A stretch of 36,783 nucleotides of DNA from Deinococcus aerolatus (lineage in GTDB: Bacteria > Deinococcota > Deinococci > Deinococcales > Deinococcaceae), in assembly GCF_014647055.1 (NCBI RefSeq), contig NZ_BMOL01000024.1, positions 1 through 36,783 of the forward strand, read 5' to 3'. The position numbers were made by a program, and so were the translations under genes. Of the stretch, positions 9,677 to 20,300 are shown piece by piece. The first letter of the stretch is position 1. Every line of letters begins with the position of its first letter. The notes below the pieces were generated by a model. That model was not told the DNA's origin, ran no database searches, and was given only the letters and a program-made list of their open reading frames with translations.

Positions 9677-10540
9677 TTACCAGGGGAATTCGCCGCTGGC
9701 GTCCTCGACCAGCACCTCGCCGTCCATGAAGAACTTCTTGTACAGCCCGATGGCCAGCGCCAGCAGCAGCAGAATCATGGCGGCGTAGAAGCCCTCGGCA
9801 GTGACATTGGGCATCACGGGTTCGCTGGCACCCCAGCCTGCATAGTCGATCACCATCTGGCGGGCGAACAGGACACTGAACAGCAGGGTCAGCCCCAGGG
9901 TTGTGACCATGGCGAGCATGGCGATCGGCGTAGAACGCACCTTGTGGATGCCGGGGTGCAGCTCGGTGCCCTCGGTCCACACGCTGTACAGCCCGATCAG
10001 GCCGTAGGTGAGCAGCACCATGATGAAGGTGGCCAGGAAGATTTCGGGGAGTTTGATGTCCTCGGGGACAAAGCGGCTGCGGTTCTTCAGCACGGCCGGG
10101 TCGATCTTGGTCTGGCCCTCGGCCACGGTGGCAGGGGTCAGCAGCTCCGGAATCTTGTTGCCCCAGCTGTTCAGGACGTAGTTGGCCACAGCGTAGATCT
10201 CGTTTTCCGCCAGCTTCTCGCCGTAGGCGGGCATGCCGCCCTTGCCGTTGATCAAGATGTTGTGCACATAGACAGGATCTTTAAGGATCTTCGCGTCCCC
10301 GGCCAGCGCCGGACCCACGCCGCCCTGACCCTGTGCGCCGTGGCAGCCCACGCAGCCTGCCGAGGCATAAAGCTCCTTGCCGATCGTTGGGTATTCCCGG
10401 CTGATATTGGCAACGACGGCCGGGTCGACTGTCACCGGCTCCGGCGCGGTTTCCTTGTTGAACAAGAACAGCAACAGGATCCACATAATGGCCGCGCACA
10501 CGATGGCGACCCAGGGCATTACAGCGTCGTTTCTCTCCAC
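9677..10540 (-). CDS. Membrane-bound c-type cytochrome of the bc complex
   Basis: This 287-residue protein has an N-terminal membrane anchor (residues 9-27) and a class I cytochrome c domain with CVGCH (Cys63, Cys66, His67) and the axial Met103 in [11 protein letters not shown]. Three further membrane helices follow (about 168-187, 205-226 and 251-268) with a short charged tail. It replaces cytochrome c1 as electron acceptor of the Rieske protein, by position in the operon. The multi-helix C-terminal half is unlike standard c1 or simple diheme c subunits. GTG 10540 was chosen over ATG 7 codons later because GGGAGAAAG lies 5-12 nt upstream of it. Confidence 0.88.
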   Translation of the reverse strand: MERNDAVMPWVAIVCAAIMWILLLFLFNKETAPEPVTVDPAVVANISREYPTIGKELYASAGCVGCHGAQGQGGVGPALAGDAKILKDPVYVHNILINGKGGMPAYGEKLAENEIYAVANYVLNSWGNKIPELLTPATVAEGQTKIDPAVLKNRSRFVPEDIKLPEIFLATFIMVLLTYGLIGLYSVWTEGTELHPGIHKVRSTPIAMLAMVTTLGLTLLFSVLFARQMVIDYAGWGASEPVMPNVTAEGFYAAMILLLLALAIGLYKKFFMDGEVLVEDASGEFPW

Positions 10541-10633
10541 GTTCTTTCTCCCTCACGCATGAAATGGCCGGCTACCCGTTGCGCCATTTGGAACTTGGGC
10601 CGAAGCCTGACAATAATGACCGTATCGGCAGCC

Positions 10634-10639
10634 AGCATA
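10634..10639 (-). promoter_or_regulatory. Possible -10 box of the cytochrome bc operon
   Basis: TATGCT on the minus strand lies about 95 nt before the cytochrome c start and has only a weak -35 match (CTGAAG at 18 nt). No start codon sits 6-7 nt after it, so this would be a leadered message. The rest of 10541-10746 shows nothing else convincing. Confidence 0.35.
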
Positions 10640-10746
10640 GCACGCTGCCCAGAGGCCTTCAGCAGCACTCCGTACCGTCTGCGCCGCACTTTAACACCCA
10701 CACGGAGCGACACTTCGGTACGCTGATGATGCACCTGACCGGGCGG

Positions 10747-11589
10747 TTAAATGTCCCCCGGCACGTACGCGTTTCCCAGAGCGGCCAGCACCGGCCACAG
10801 CGCCTGCGAGAGCACCCGGAGGTCATGGTTGCCAGGCAGTTCGCGCCGGTCCGTGCCCCCTTCTGACAGCAGGGCCACCACCAGCGGGCGCGGCGTGTAC
10901 AGCACCCCCACGTCATGGTGCACGCCGTCCAGCTCGCCACTCTTGCTGGCCAGCCGGTAAAGGGGTTCGCCCTCTGCGCCGCGCGGCAGCCCCGCCCCAA
11001 TCAGGTCACGCAGCTGCTGACGCTCCAGGATGTTCAGCGCCAGCGCCGTGTGGGCCGCGTCCAGCAGCTCACCCCGGACCAGGCGGCCCAGCAGGTCAGT
11101 CTGCTCGTGGGCGGTGGTGCGGTTGCGTTCGCCCCGGCGCTGGGCGGCGTTGCGCTGCTCGGGCGGCAGCTGCAACCGGCCGATCAGGCGGGTCGCGGTC
11201 CAGCCGTGGGCCGTCAGCCAGCCGTTCACGGTGTCCACGCCCAGCCGCCCGATCACCAGATTGGTGGCCGTGTTGTCGCTGACGATGATCATCAGGGTCA
11301 GCACGTCGCGCCAGCTCAGGGCCAGGCCCGGCCCCAGTTCGTGCAGCACACCCGCGCCGGGCACGCGGTCAGCGGCCTCCAGCGTGACCCGGTCTTCCAG
11401 GCCCAGACGCCCGGTCTGCGCCCACGCCAGCGCCAGGACCAGCAGCGGCACCTTGATGGTGCTGGCCGCCGGGAACACCCGCTGTGGGTTCAGCGCGAAC
11501 AGTTCACGGCCCGCCAGATCGCATACCCGCAGCCCCACCTCGCCCGCGTAACCCTGGGCTCGCAGTCCGGACAGGAAGGGGCTGGTCAC
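10747..11589 (-). CDS. Class A beta-lactamase-fold serine hydrolase
   Basis: This 280-residue protein has the three active-site elements of the penicillin-binding/beta-lactamase fold: Ser43-x-x-Lys46 (ASTIKVP), Ser104-Asp105-Asn106 and Lys216-Ser217-Gly218. Class A enzymes also need an omega-loop Glu166 for deacylation. The aligned stretch here ([18 protein letters not shown]) has Pro at that place and Glu one residue later. There is no signal peptide, so it appears cytoplasmic, where a cell-wall substrate or extracellular antibiotic would not be met. True beta-lactamase activity is therefore uncertain; an esterase or peptidase role is possible. GTG 11589 lies 7 nt after a TAGAGT -10 box. Confidence 0.85.
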   Translation of the reverse strand: MTSPFLSGLRAQGYAGEVGLRVCDLAGRELFALNPQRVFPAASTIKVPLLVLALAWAQTGRLGLEDRVTLEAADRVPGAGVLHELGPGLALSWRDVLTLMIIVSDNTATNLVIGRLGVDTVNGWLTAHGWTATRLIGRLQLPPEQRNAAQRRGERNRTTAHEQTDLLGRLVRGELLDAAHTALALNILERQQLRDLIGAGLPRGAEGEPLYRLASKSGELDGVHHDVGVLYTPRPLVVALLSEGGTDRRELPGNHDLRVLSQALWPVLAALGNAYVPGDI

Positions 11590-11596
11590 TCAGAGA

Positions 11597-11602
11597 ACTC
11601 TA
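11597..11602 (-). promoter_or_regulatory. -10 box of the serine hydrolase gene (leaderless type)
   Basis: TAGAGT on the minus strand ends 7 nt before GTG 11589. Confidence 0.55.
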
Positions 11603-11612
11603 GCAGGGCGGG

Positions 11613-11641
11613 CGAACCCAGCGGGAGCTACTCCCGGTTCG
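11613..11641 (-). terminator. Hairpin after the small Cys-containing gene
   Basis: CGGGAG (11622-11627) pairs with CTCCCG (11631-11636), nested inside CGAAC/GTTCG. There is no clear T-run, so its terminator role is uncertain. Confidence 0.4.
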
Positions 11642-11685
11642 GGCCTCTTGTTCAAAGTGCCACCCGAAAAGGATGATTCGTTGCG

Positions 11686-11932
11686 CTATTCGGGCAACTT
11701 CAGCCCGGCCAGCGCGGCGAAGGGATGCGGCGCATCCACCGGGCGCAGCGTGCAGAACGGCGGCCCTCCCTCTGGCTCGACGCGGTGGGGACACACCGGG
11801 CATTCTGGAAACGCCTGCTCGGTGTACGCCAGATCGGCCTCGGCACTTGCCAGCACCCACTCGCGTCCACAGCCTGCGCGGAAGGTGGTGGGGCCGGCAG
11901 CCGCCGCCTGTCCCCTGCCCCGCCCACGCCGT

Positions 11933-11940
<8 letters not shown>
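11686..11940 (-). CDS. Small cysteine-containing protein of unknown function
   Basis: The 84-residue frame begins at TTG 11940 and overlaps the end of the response regulator gene by 8 nt, which suggests translational coupling. The first 25 residues are basic and of low complexity, so the start may be further in. The second half is better ordered: [20 protein letters not shown] holds a Cys-x-x-Cys pair followed by His and a third Cys, which could bind a metal. A fourth cysteine lies near residue 24. Third-position GC is typical of the neighbours. No family was recognised. Confidence 0.55.
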
Positions 11941-12577
<637 letters not shown>

Positions 12578-12584
12578 AGCTGGC

Positions 12585-12590
12585 AGTGTA
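12585..12590 (-). promoter_or_regulatory. -10 box of the response regulator gene (leaderless type)
   Basis: TACACT on the minus strand ends 7 nt before ATG 12577. The opposing unit's identical TACACT box is at 12741-12746. Confidence 0.6.
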
Positions 12591-12740
12591 GAACCGCTGG
12601 GGCGAGGCATGGGGAAGGCCGCCTACCTTTGGCCCCGGTGCGGCGCCTGCCGAAACGCAGAAGGGCTGTGCTTCCCCTGCTGGGGAGGCGGCGCAAACCG
12701 CCGGGCGGGCACTGAAAACAATCTGTAAGGACCGGCCCGC

Positions 12741-12746
12741 TACACT
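12741..12746 (+). promoter_or_regulatory. -10 box of the CvpA-like gene (leaderless type)
   Basis: TACACT ends 7 nt before GTG 12754 and only 1 nt before an in-frame ATG at 12748, so GTG is the likelier start. Confidence 0.55.
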
Positions 12747-12753
12747 CATGGAC

Positions 12754-13236
12754 GTGATTACCTGGTTTGACGCCCTGCTCGTGACCCTGTGGGCCGTGAT
12801 AACCGCGCTGGGCGCGCGGCGCGGTCTGGCCGGCCTGGCCTGGGGTCTGCTGGGCGTCACCATCTGTTTTCTGGTCAACTCCCTGGGCAATTCGCTGTTC
12901 ACCACCGTCGCGGCGCTGCTGCTGGGTCTGGGCAGCGCCGTGGTGATCGTGCGTCTGCTGCCCCACCCGGCGGCGGAGCCGTGGCACCTGCTGGCCGGCG
13001 GGGTGGGCGGTCTGGCCCTGGGCGGCATGCTGACCGCCACGGTGGCCCTGGGCTTTCCGCTGGACGTGCGGATTACGCCTTCCGGCACCACCGGGGTCTA
13101 TCCCTCGGTGAACATGCCGCCGGTGCTGTACAGGGCCGTGAGCAACTCGGCCATCCAGAATGGCCTGCGTGGGGTGTGGGGCGGTAATCTGGCCCTCAGA
13201 AGCCTGCTGATTCCCGATCAGACCCGTCGCCAGTAG
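12754..13236 (+). CDS. CvpA-like membrane protein
   Basis: This 160-residue protein has an N-terminal helix followed by a GARRGLAGLAWGLLG turn, as in CvpA (colicin V production) family proteins. Two or three more hydrophobic segments follow, and then a soluble C-terminal stretch (residues about 100-160) containing SNSAIQNGLRGVWGGN. Its molecular role is not known. GTG 12754 was preferred because the ATG two codons earlier starts 1 nt from the -10 box and would not be on the message. It converges on the EamA gene with 17 nt between stops. Confidence 0.65.
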   Translation: MITWFDALLVTLWAVITALGARRGLAGLAWGLLGVTICFLVNSLGNSLFTTVAALLLGLGSAVVIVRLLPHPAAEPWHLLAGGVGGLALGGMLTATVALGFPLDVRITPSGTTGVYPSVNMPPVLYRAVSNSAIQNGLRGVWGGNLALRSLLIPDQTRRQ

Positions 13237-13253
13237 GCTTCACCCAGCGCGCG

Positions 13254-14189
13254 CTACTCGGCCAGCGGCGCAGGCGTTTCCGGGCGGGCCTCGCCGCTGC
13301 TGCGCTGGCTGAGCACCGTACTGCCCACCACCAGCAGGCCGCCCACTGCGCCGCGCAAGCCCACCCGCTCTCCGATTAACAGGAAGCTGAACAGAGTGGC
13401 CGTCACCGGTTCCAGCGCGTAGATCAGGCTGGCCTCGGCGGCGCTGACGGTGCGCTGGCCCACCGTTTGCAGCAGGGTGGTCAGGGCGGTAGCCACCACC
13501 CCCAGGTACAGCAGCGGTCCCCAGGCGGCCGACGGCGGCACACTGAAGCCTCCTGACACCCCTGCCCACAGCCAGGCCAGCAACGTCACCGCCGCAAGCT
13601 GCGCCAGCGTGAACGGCAGCGCCGCGTGCCGGTTCGACAGCCGCTCCAGCGCAATGATAAAGCCCGCGTAGGTCACGGCGCAGGCCAGCGCCCAGGCGTC
13701 GCCGATCACCCATGCGCCGCCCTCCCAGGACAGCAGGCCCAGCCCGAGCACCGCCAGCGGCAGGGCAGCCAGCAGCGGCAGGGGCATGCGCCGGCGCTGC
13801 GCGAAGACCAGCCACAGCGGCACCAGCACCACGCTGAGGGCGGTGAAGAAAGCCGCGCGGTTGGCGGTGGTGGTTTGCAGGGCGATGGTCTGGGTGCCGT
13901 AGCCCGCGATCAGCCACGCCCCCAGCAGCAGGCCGTCGCGCCACAGACCGTCGCGCCAGGAAAAACGGGGAGCTGGGGCAGGCGCGGGCTGGTCTGCCCG
14001 CCGTCGCCGCAGGCCCCAGCCCCGGATGAGCAATGCGGGCAGTAGGGCCACGAAGCCGATCAGGAAACGCCACGCGATCAACTGGGCCGGGGGCAACAGC
14101 TCGCCCAGCGTTTTGACCACCGCAAAGGTGCTGCCCCACACCGCCGTGACCAGAATGAGGAGAAGAACGCCGCGCAACCGTGGAGACAC
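13254..14189 (-). CDS. EamA/DMT-family transporter
   Basis: This 311-residue inner-membrane protein has about ten hydrophobic helices arranged as two EamA repeats. The first begins [20 protein letters not shown] and the second near [20 protein letters not shown]. The [20 protein letters not shown] segment is typical of the second repeat. Family members export amino acids, sugars or other metabolites; the substrate cannot be told. GTG 14189 lies 7 nt after a TACAAT -10 box. A longer frame from 14234 would start inside the hairpin that follows the upstream surface-protein gene. Confidence 0.9.
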   Translation of the reverse strand: MSPRLRGVLLLILVTAVWGSTFAVVKTLGELLPPAQLIAWRFLIGFVALLPALLIRGWGLRRRRADQPAPAPAPRFSWRDGLWRDGLLLGAWLIAGYGTQTIALQTTTANRAAFFTALSVVLVPLWLVFAQRRRMPLPLLAALPLAVLGLGLLSWEGGAWVIGDAWALACAVTYAGFIIALERLSNRHAALPFTLAQLAAVTLLAWLWAGVSGGFSVPPSAAWGPLLYLGVVATALTTLLQTVGQRTVSAAEASLIYALEPVTATLFSFLLIGERVGLRGAVGGLLVVGSTVLSQRSSGEARPETPAPLAE

Positions 14190-14196
14190 GTCAGGG

Positions 14197-14202
14197 ATTG
14201 TA
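14197..14202 (-). promoter_or_regulatory. -10 box of the EamA gene (leaderless type)
   Basis: TACAAT on the minus strand ends 7 nt before GTG 14189. Confidence 0.6.
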
Positions 14203-14224
14203 GAGGGGATGAACAGGGAAATGC

Positions 14225-14249
14225 GCCGCCCCAAGGTTGAGGGGGCGGC
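14225..14249 (-). terminator. Hairpin terminating the DUF11 locus
   Basis: GCCGCCCC and GGGGCGGC pair around an 8-nt loop, 26 nt past the stop of the last surface-protein gene. The following T-run is poor (CATTTCC), so termination may be partial. Confidence 0.55.
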
Positions 14250-14275
14250 ACAGGTGGAAGGGAGGTGGGTTTAGG

Positions 14276-17200
14276 TCAGGGGACTTTGGCTTGGAAGCAG
14301 ACCGTGCCTTGCCCACCAGCCGCCAACGTCGGCAATGTCAGGGTCATCAGGCCAGGATAGACCGGAGTGGGTGTCCCAGGCTTGGTGGTGGCCGCGCTGG
14401 TCAAACTGCCCGCATCGCTATCGCTCGCGCTGGTCAGGGCAGGCGTCACGGCGCTGCTGTTGGCATTGCCTGCCGCCAGAACTACACCCGCCGCATATTT
14501 CAGACCCAGGCCAGTGCCGTAGGCAGAGAGTTGCGCCACCATCCCCACCGGCACGTAATCCGCGATCTTGAAATTGCTGGCTGCGCCGCCTGAATTAGTA
14601 TAGGCGATGCAGTATTCCACCGTCTCGCCGGGCTTTGCACCAATGCTGCCAGTGCTGCCGATGAACGGCTGAGACGGCGAGACACTGATGTTGCGCCCCA
14701 GTTTGAGCAGGGTGATGCTGGGTGGGAGACCAAAGGCACACGAAGCACCGTCGGACTGTGCCGCCGCCGAACCAGTAGCCGTCCGGGTGAAGACCCCGGT
14801 CGTCAGGTTGATCGTCCCAAAAGCCCCGCCGTTCTGGTAGCCGTACAGCACGTTCTGCTGGTCAAAAAAGAGGCTGCCGATGGCGTTGGAGGAATCCGCT
14901 GCCAGGTCCGTGGGGGTGCCGTTAACCGAGACTGCGCCCGTCACCGGGTCAATGACGTACACGCCGCCCGGAGTCACGGCCCCGTAGAGCAGGCCATCAA
15001 ATGGACTTACTGCCAGATCCCGGAGGAACGCGCTGCTGCCCAGGACCAGACTGGCTGCGGGCGCATTGGTCACGAGGTTGTATCTGTAGATCACAGCGTC
15101 CTGCTGCAATTTCTTGATGTACATCATGCCGCTGCGGTCCACCGCTGCCGCCGCAATGCTGGAGCCTACCGGAATATTGGTCAGATTGGCGTACTCCACT
15201 GCGCCCGATTTGCCCAGACGGTACAGCCGGAAGGGTGAGCCCACATTGAAGGAGACGATATTGACGGCATAGAAATAGCTGTCCTTGGGATTGTAGGCCG
15301 TGGCGTTCAGAGCTGGCCCGAAGCCCCCGGTCCACTGGGGTATACCGCCACTGCCCAGGTTGTTCAGGTCCAACAGATACAGGTTCGACAGCAGGGTGGT
15401 GGGATCCTGACGGGTCTGGTAGAAGTTGGTGTCGCAGGCGTAGCTGTTCCCCGCATTGCCCGCCGTGATGGTCAGGGACGCGCTGGCAGGTGCCCGGGCG
15501 ATCACAGTCCCCCCGCCCACCGTGCCCGTGACATTGGCCGCAGGTATGGTGTTGGTGGCCATTCCCAGCGGCGGACTCCAAGGCGTGAAGGCGACGGTCA
15601 GCGTGCAGGAGGCGCTGGCCGCAATGGTGCCGCCCATCAGGGTAAGGACGCCGCCCGTGTTCTCGGGGGCGGAGGTGGTGCCGCCGCAGGTGTTGGCGGT
15701 AACCCGCAGATTCATCGGCGTGGGATAGTTCATCGTGGCCGCCACGTTGTCGGTGAGGCCCAGTGCGCTCACGGCGGTGGCGTTGGGGTTGGACACGCTC
15801 AGCGTCATGGTGGTGGTGCCCCCGGCCTGAATACTGACTGGCGAGAACGACTTGGCGATGGTCAGTCTGGAGTCCGTAACCGCCACCGGATCGCTGCTGC
15901 TGTTGTCACCGGTATCTGCGGCGCGCTCGTTGGGATTGCTCACGGTGGCCGTGTTGGTGACGCTGGGCACTGCCGAAATGGCGACCGCCACCCCCGTGAT
16001 GCTGAAGGTACTGCTGCCGCCCGCAGGCATCAGCGCCGCCGTGCTGGCATTGGTGCTGGTGCAGGTCACCGTGTTGCTCAGCGAGTTGCATTGCCAGCGC
16101 GTCGCGTCGGCCCCACCGAGGGTCACCGGCCCATTAGGCAGGCTCAGGCCCGCAGGCAGGGAGTCCGTGACGGTGGTCGTGCCGTATACGTCCGCTCCCG
16201 TGGCCCGCACGGTAAAGGTGAAGCTGCCCGGCTGACCCACCGTGAAGTTTCCAGTGTGGGTCTTGCTGAGGGTCAGATTCGGCGACGAGGCCGTGACCTG
16301 AAAGCCGTTGCCCGTAGAGCCGTAATCGCTGTTGTAATGGTAGCTGCTGCCGGAAAAGTCGTAGATGGCGTTGTAAACGCCAGCAGTGCCGCCGCTGAGA
16401 ATCCGTACCGTGTAGACGGAGGTCATCGAGCTACCGACCTTGCCGCCGGTGTAGAGGGCTGGCCCGATGCACGTGCCGTTGTTGTGATATTTAACGCTAT
16501 TGATGACATTTTCCCAGCCGCAGGCATCGCCATAGGCGCTACTGTTCACGCTTCCCGTCGGCGCGGCATAGGTAGTGGCGATGTTCAGAATCTGAAAGAC
16601 TGCGTTGGGCAGGGTGGGAAAGTTCTCCAGCTGCTCGTAGCCCCCCGGGGCGGTGGACGCGTTGAGGGTATAGGTGGCCGTCTGCCCGACCGACACCGCG
16701 TTGGGGCCAGTAAAGCTGGCGACCGAGTTGCGGTTCTGGGACACCAGCTTCTCCACGAACAGTTCGCGGGGCGTGGGCGTGCTGACGATGGCCACCCCGG
16801 TAGCGCTGGCCTCGATATGGTAGAGCTGGGTGTTGCGCTGCGTGGGCGTTGCCGTCGCTGAAACCAAACTGGAAAATGCCGCGCTCGTTCGCGCGATGCG
16901 GACGTTGAAGTAGGCGTCACGGCAGTTGTCAGGGACGTTTTGAAGTCTGTTGGGATGGGCCGGCACTGGCCCCGGTGACAGCGATCCCAGCGAGACGACC
17001 GAGAGACTGCCAGGGTCCAGACTGATGGACGAATTGGTCGTGCCGCCATCAAACAAGAAGGCCGCATTGACCGCGCTGGACGCCACGTCGCCCACGTTGC
17101 ACACCCGGGCACCCACCGGGTAGACATTGGGACCGGCATTCTGGTTGTTGCTGTCCAGACCGATCACATTCCAGGTCAGGGGCGTGATGTTCAGGACAGG

Positions 17201-17332
17201 GGCCGCCTGGGCCGCCGACGCAGCCAGCCACAGCAGCCCCCCGCCCAGAATGAGGGGCAGGCGGGCAGACCTGCGCCATCCCTTGAAGCGGCTTCCAACC
17301 ATCACCGAGAGTTTTTCCATTCGGGACCGCAT
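14276..17332 (-). CDS. DUF11-repeat surface protein with propeller-like middle
   Basis: This 1018-residue exported protein starts with a basic region, a hydrophobic signal segment (about 24-42) and an Ala-x-Ala site before APVLNITPLTW. It contains several DUF11-type Ig-like repeats: one near 350-480 (LTLSKTHTGNFTVGQPGSF), one near 490-620 (LTIAKSFSPVSIQAGGTTT) and one at the C-terminus (GAKPGETVEYCIAYTNSGG). Between them, roughly 640-870, repeated blade-like units (YNPKDSYFYAVN, VSPFDGLLYGAV) suggest a beta-propeller. Conserved cysteines occur within repeats. Its ATG follows the stop of the 1605-residue gene by one base, so the two are co-translated. Function unknown; probably a surface or adhesive component. 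Confidence 0.85.
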   Translation of the reverse strand: MRSRMEKLSVMVGSRFKGWRRSARLPLILGGGLLWLAASAAQAAPVLNITPLTWNVIGLDSNNQNAGPNVYPVGARVCNVGDVASSAVNAAFLFDGGTTNSSISLDPGSLSVVSLGSLSPGPVPAHPNRLQNVPDNCRDAYFNVRIARTSAAFSSLVSATATPTQRNTQLYHIEASATGVAIVSTPTPRELFVEKLVSQNRNSVASFTGPNAVSVGQTATYTLNASTAPGGYEQLENFPTLPNAVFQILNIATTYAAPTGSVNSSAYGDACGWENVINSVKYHNNGTCIGPALYTGGKVGSSMTSVYTVRILSGGTAGVYNAIYDFSGSSYHYNSDYGSTGNGFQVTASSPNLTLSKTHTGNFTVGQPGSFTFTVRATGADVYGTTTVTDSLPAGLSLPNGPVTLGGADATRWQCNSLSNTVTCTSTNASTAALMPAGGSSTFSITGVAVAISAVPSVTNTATVSNPNERAADTGDNSSSDPVAVTDSRLTIAKSFSPVSIQAGGTTTMTLSVSNPNATAVSALGLTDNVAATMNYPTPMNLRVTANTCGGTTSAPENTGGVLTLMGGTIAASASCTLTVAFTPWSPPLGMATNTIPAANVTGTVGGGTVIARAPASASLTITAGNAGNSYACDTNFYQTRQDPTTLLSNLYLLDLNNLGSGGIPQWTGGFGPALNATAYNPKDSYFYAVNIVSFNVGSPFRLYRLGKSGAVEYANLTNIPVGSSIAAAAVDRSGMMYIKKLQQDAVIYRYNLVTNAPAASLVLGSSAFLRDLAVSPFDGLLYGAVTPGGVYVIDPVTGAVSVNGTPTDLAADSSNAIGSLFFDQQNVLYGYQNGGAFGTINLTTGVFTRTATGSAAAQSDGASCAFGLPPSITLLKLGRNISVSPSQPFIGSTGSIGAKPGETVEYCIAYTNSGGAASNFKIADYVPVGMVAQLSAYGTGLGLKYAAGVVLAAGNANSSAVTPALTSASDSDAGSLTSAATTKPGTPTPVYPGLMTLTLPTLAAGGQGTVCFQAKVP

Positions 17333-17333
17333 T

Positions 17334-20300
17334 TCAGCGCTTCACCTGCCCCACCGTTTCATCCAGAGTCAAGTCCAAACGCACGTAAGCTCCTTTCTTT
17401 GTGTACCCATTGCCAATGCCCTCAAAGCCCGCCGGATTGTAACCAGCGGTGAGCCAGGTGCCGGGCAGGGCACGCACACTGGCTTCCAGGCCGTAGCCCG
17501 ACTGCGTGGTGCCGGTGCCCGGCTGCGTCAATACACGCCCCCATGCGCCCACGCCGAAGCGGTCGCCGATGTAAGCCGTGCCGCCGAGTGCGGCCTGGGC
17601 GGTGAAGCTGCCAGGATCGTTCAGCAGGGTGCGGGTGTCCACGCCGCCTCGCACCGCCCAGACCGGCTGGCGGTATTCGGCGCTCAGATTGCCGCTCAGT
17701 TCGGGCTTGTTGCCCGCCAGACTGCCGTTCACGTATCGCAGGGTGCCCAGGCTATTGAAGGCGCTGTTGCGGTAGGCGTAGCCCACGGCGGCGCGCAGAC
17801 CGCTCTTGCCCGCACCGAACTCGGCCAGACTGTCAGCGCTGAGGGTCAACTTCGGGGTGAGTTGTCCGACGACGCCCGCGCGAATGACCACGCCGAAGCC
17901 TCTATCGTTCAGGATCAGATCGGTTCCGGCGGTGGCGCTGACGGTATCGGATTTGTAGTTCAGGTCCGCGCCCACGCCCAGCTCGGTCTTGCTGCTGGCA
18001 ATGTCGTATACGGCGCTGCCGCGCAGGCCCAGACCCATGCGGGCGCTCAATGGGAGCGTGGTGGTCACGCCAAAGCGGGCGCGGTTGCCCTGGCCGCCTG
18101 CCGTGGGCAGATCGTAGGCCAGCGCGTAGTTGGTGCGGCCCAGCGTGCTGTCCAGCGTCAGGCCAGCCGTCTGGCCCACACCCCAGGTCACTTTGTCGGT
18201 GATGCCCAGCGTGACCTTGCCGATGCGGTAGCGCACACCGATGTTGGTTTCGACCTTCTGTGCGCCGCTGAAGGGTTGGGTGTGGACCACATCCACGTCC
18301 AGCGGGGCACGGTGGTATCCGGCGCTGGCGATGGCACTGAGGCCCTGCTGATCGCCGAAGCCCACCTTGAGGCCGCCACCGACACTGAAGGGCGACAGGG
18401 CGACCTCGGCACGGGCCGAGACACTGCCGCCCTGGGTGGCCCCGGTGGCCGTGGGCGTTCGGTGATACTCGCCGTCCACCAGCGCACGGACATTTGCGGT
18501 CACTTTCGCGTCGTAACTGCCACCCACCGTCAGGCCCGGCGTGAAGGCGGCCAGTCCGGAGTACCCCGCGCTCTGGTAGCGCACCTTGAAGCCGAGGCTG
18601 CCCCCGCTCAGACCACTGCCACCCAGTTTGGTGTTGGCGTCCAGGCTGACCTGCGTTCCGCCGGAGTAGGCCAGCAGGCCGTCTGCAAGGGTCTTACCAT
18701 CGGCGTAGCGGGCGCGGGCGCCAAAGGTCACCGTGCTGTCCAGGCTAACGGCGGCCACGCCCACGCTGTAGTTCTTTCCGGTGTATCCGGCCTGCGCGCC
18801 GTAGGCCAGTTTGCGCTGAAGGTTCTCGTTCTCCAGCCGGTAAGAGGCCAGCACCACCACATCGTTCAGCGTGGCGTTCATCCGGTCCAGCGCGCGGGTC
18901 AGGGTCACGATGCCGGTGCTGCGGTCCAACTGGTAATCCACGTTGGGCAGCAGAGAGACGCGGCCCAGCTCCTTGCCCGTGCCCTCTTCAAGCGTCAGCA
19001 CTTCCAGCGTCTCACTGCCCAGAACGATATCGCCGTTCTGCAATCTCAGGATGCGGGTGTTCTCAGGGATGACGCGCTCGTCCTTGACACGTGCCTCGGG
19101 GATCAGGGCCACGAAGCCGGAGACCAGGGGATTGCCCTTGGTGTTCGCGCTGAGGGCCGTGAACTGTTCTCCCACGGGCAGCACGTCGATAGGCAGCGCG
19201 GCGCGGCGGTACTGGGCATGGAAGGCGGGATGGTCATATTCCACGGCCACCGGATCGCTGCCCTGAAGCGGTACGCTCTCCACGCTGCTGTCGCCGAACA
19301 GGCTGTAACGCTTCAACGTGTCGCGCCCTACGGGCAGGCCGTCCTTGTCGGCGGTCAGGTAGATCTTGCCCCCAGCCAGCGGTCCCTCGTAACTGGCACG
19401 GGCCTGCACTTTCAGGTCTTCATTCAGGTTCAAGGTTCCGTCCAGGCCCAGCGTGGCGCTGACCATGCCCACGCCCACGCGGCCCCCGCCAGGGGTGACG
19501 GCGAAGGTCTGACGGGTGATCTGCGCGCCATGCAGAAGGTCCAGTTTCAGGGTGGTGGGCGACGCCTGGGGTTGCAGTTCCAGGATGCCCTCACCATCTG
19601 TCAGGCGCAACTGGAAGTCAGCCTCCGTGGTGTTGGCATCGGGGGTGCGCGGCTCCAGATTCGAGCGCAGCGTCACCGACGACTGCGAGGACAGGCGGCC
19701 AAACGCGTCCAGTACCCGCACCTTCAGCCGCAGCGGGGTGCTGCCATCGGCGATCAGGGTTTCAGGCAGGACTTCTATCTTTGCGGGCGGTCCCACGCGG
19801 TTGACCGTCACACTCTGCCCGGCAAAGGTCAGGACGTTGGGGCCGGGCGTCAAGGGCACGCCCACGTAGACCAGGCGGGTCACGCCGCGGGGGCCGTCCG
19901 CGGTGGTCTGGCCGATACGGTCTGCGCCGATCACCGTGCCGTTCACGCTCAGGTCGCTCTGCGTGCCCACCGGCAATTCCACCACCACGCTGATGCGGTC
20001 GCGGATTCGCACGTCGCTGTCCGCCAGCGGCAGCTTGACGGCCCCGGCGTTCTCGCTGAGCTGTTCGGGGGCGCTTAAGGCGGCGGCGGCAGCCAGGTCC
20101 CCAGCGTCCACCCTGCCCTGCAAAACCTCGCTGCGTTCGCCGCCGTAGCGGGCCAGCAGCGCGGGGGCAGGCAGTTCGGGCAGCGCCCCACTGTGGGCCA
20201 GGGTGTAGGTGATGCTGCCACGCAGGACGGTGTTGTTCTGCGAGCCGGGCAGCGTCCAGTACAGCGTGCCACTGGCCCCCCGGCGCGGATCGGCAATGGA

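Noticed and set aside
10519..10734. 71-codon minus-strand frame before the cytochrome c gene
   Set aside because: Basic, unordered product that overlaps the cytochrome c start in another frame; better read as the leader region.
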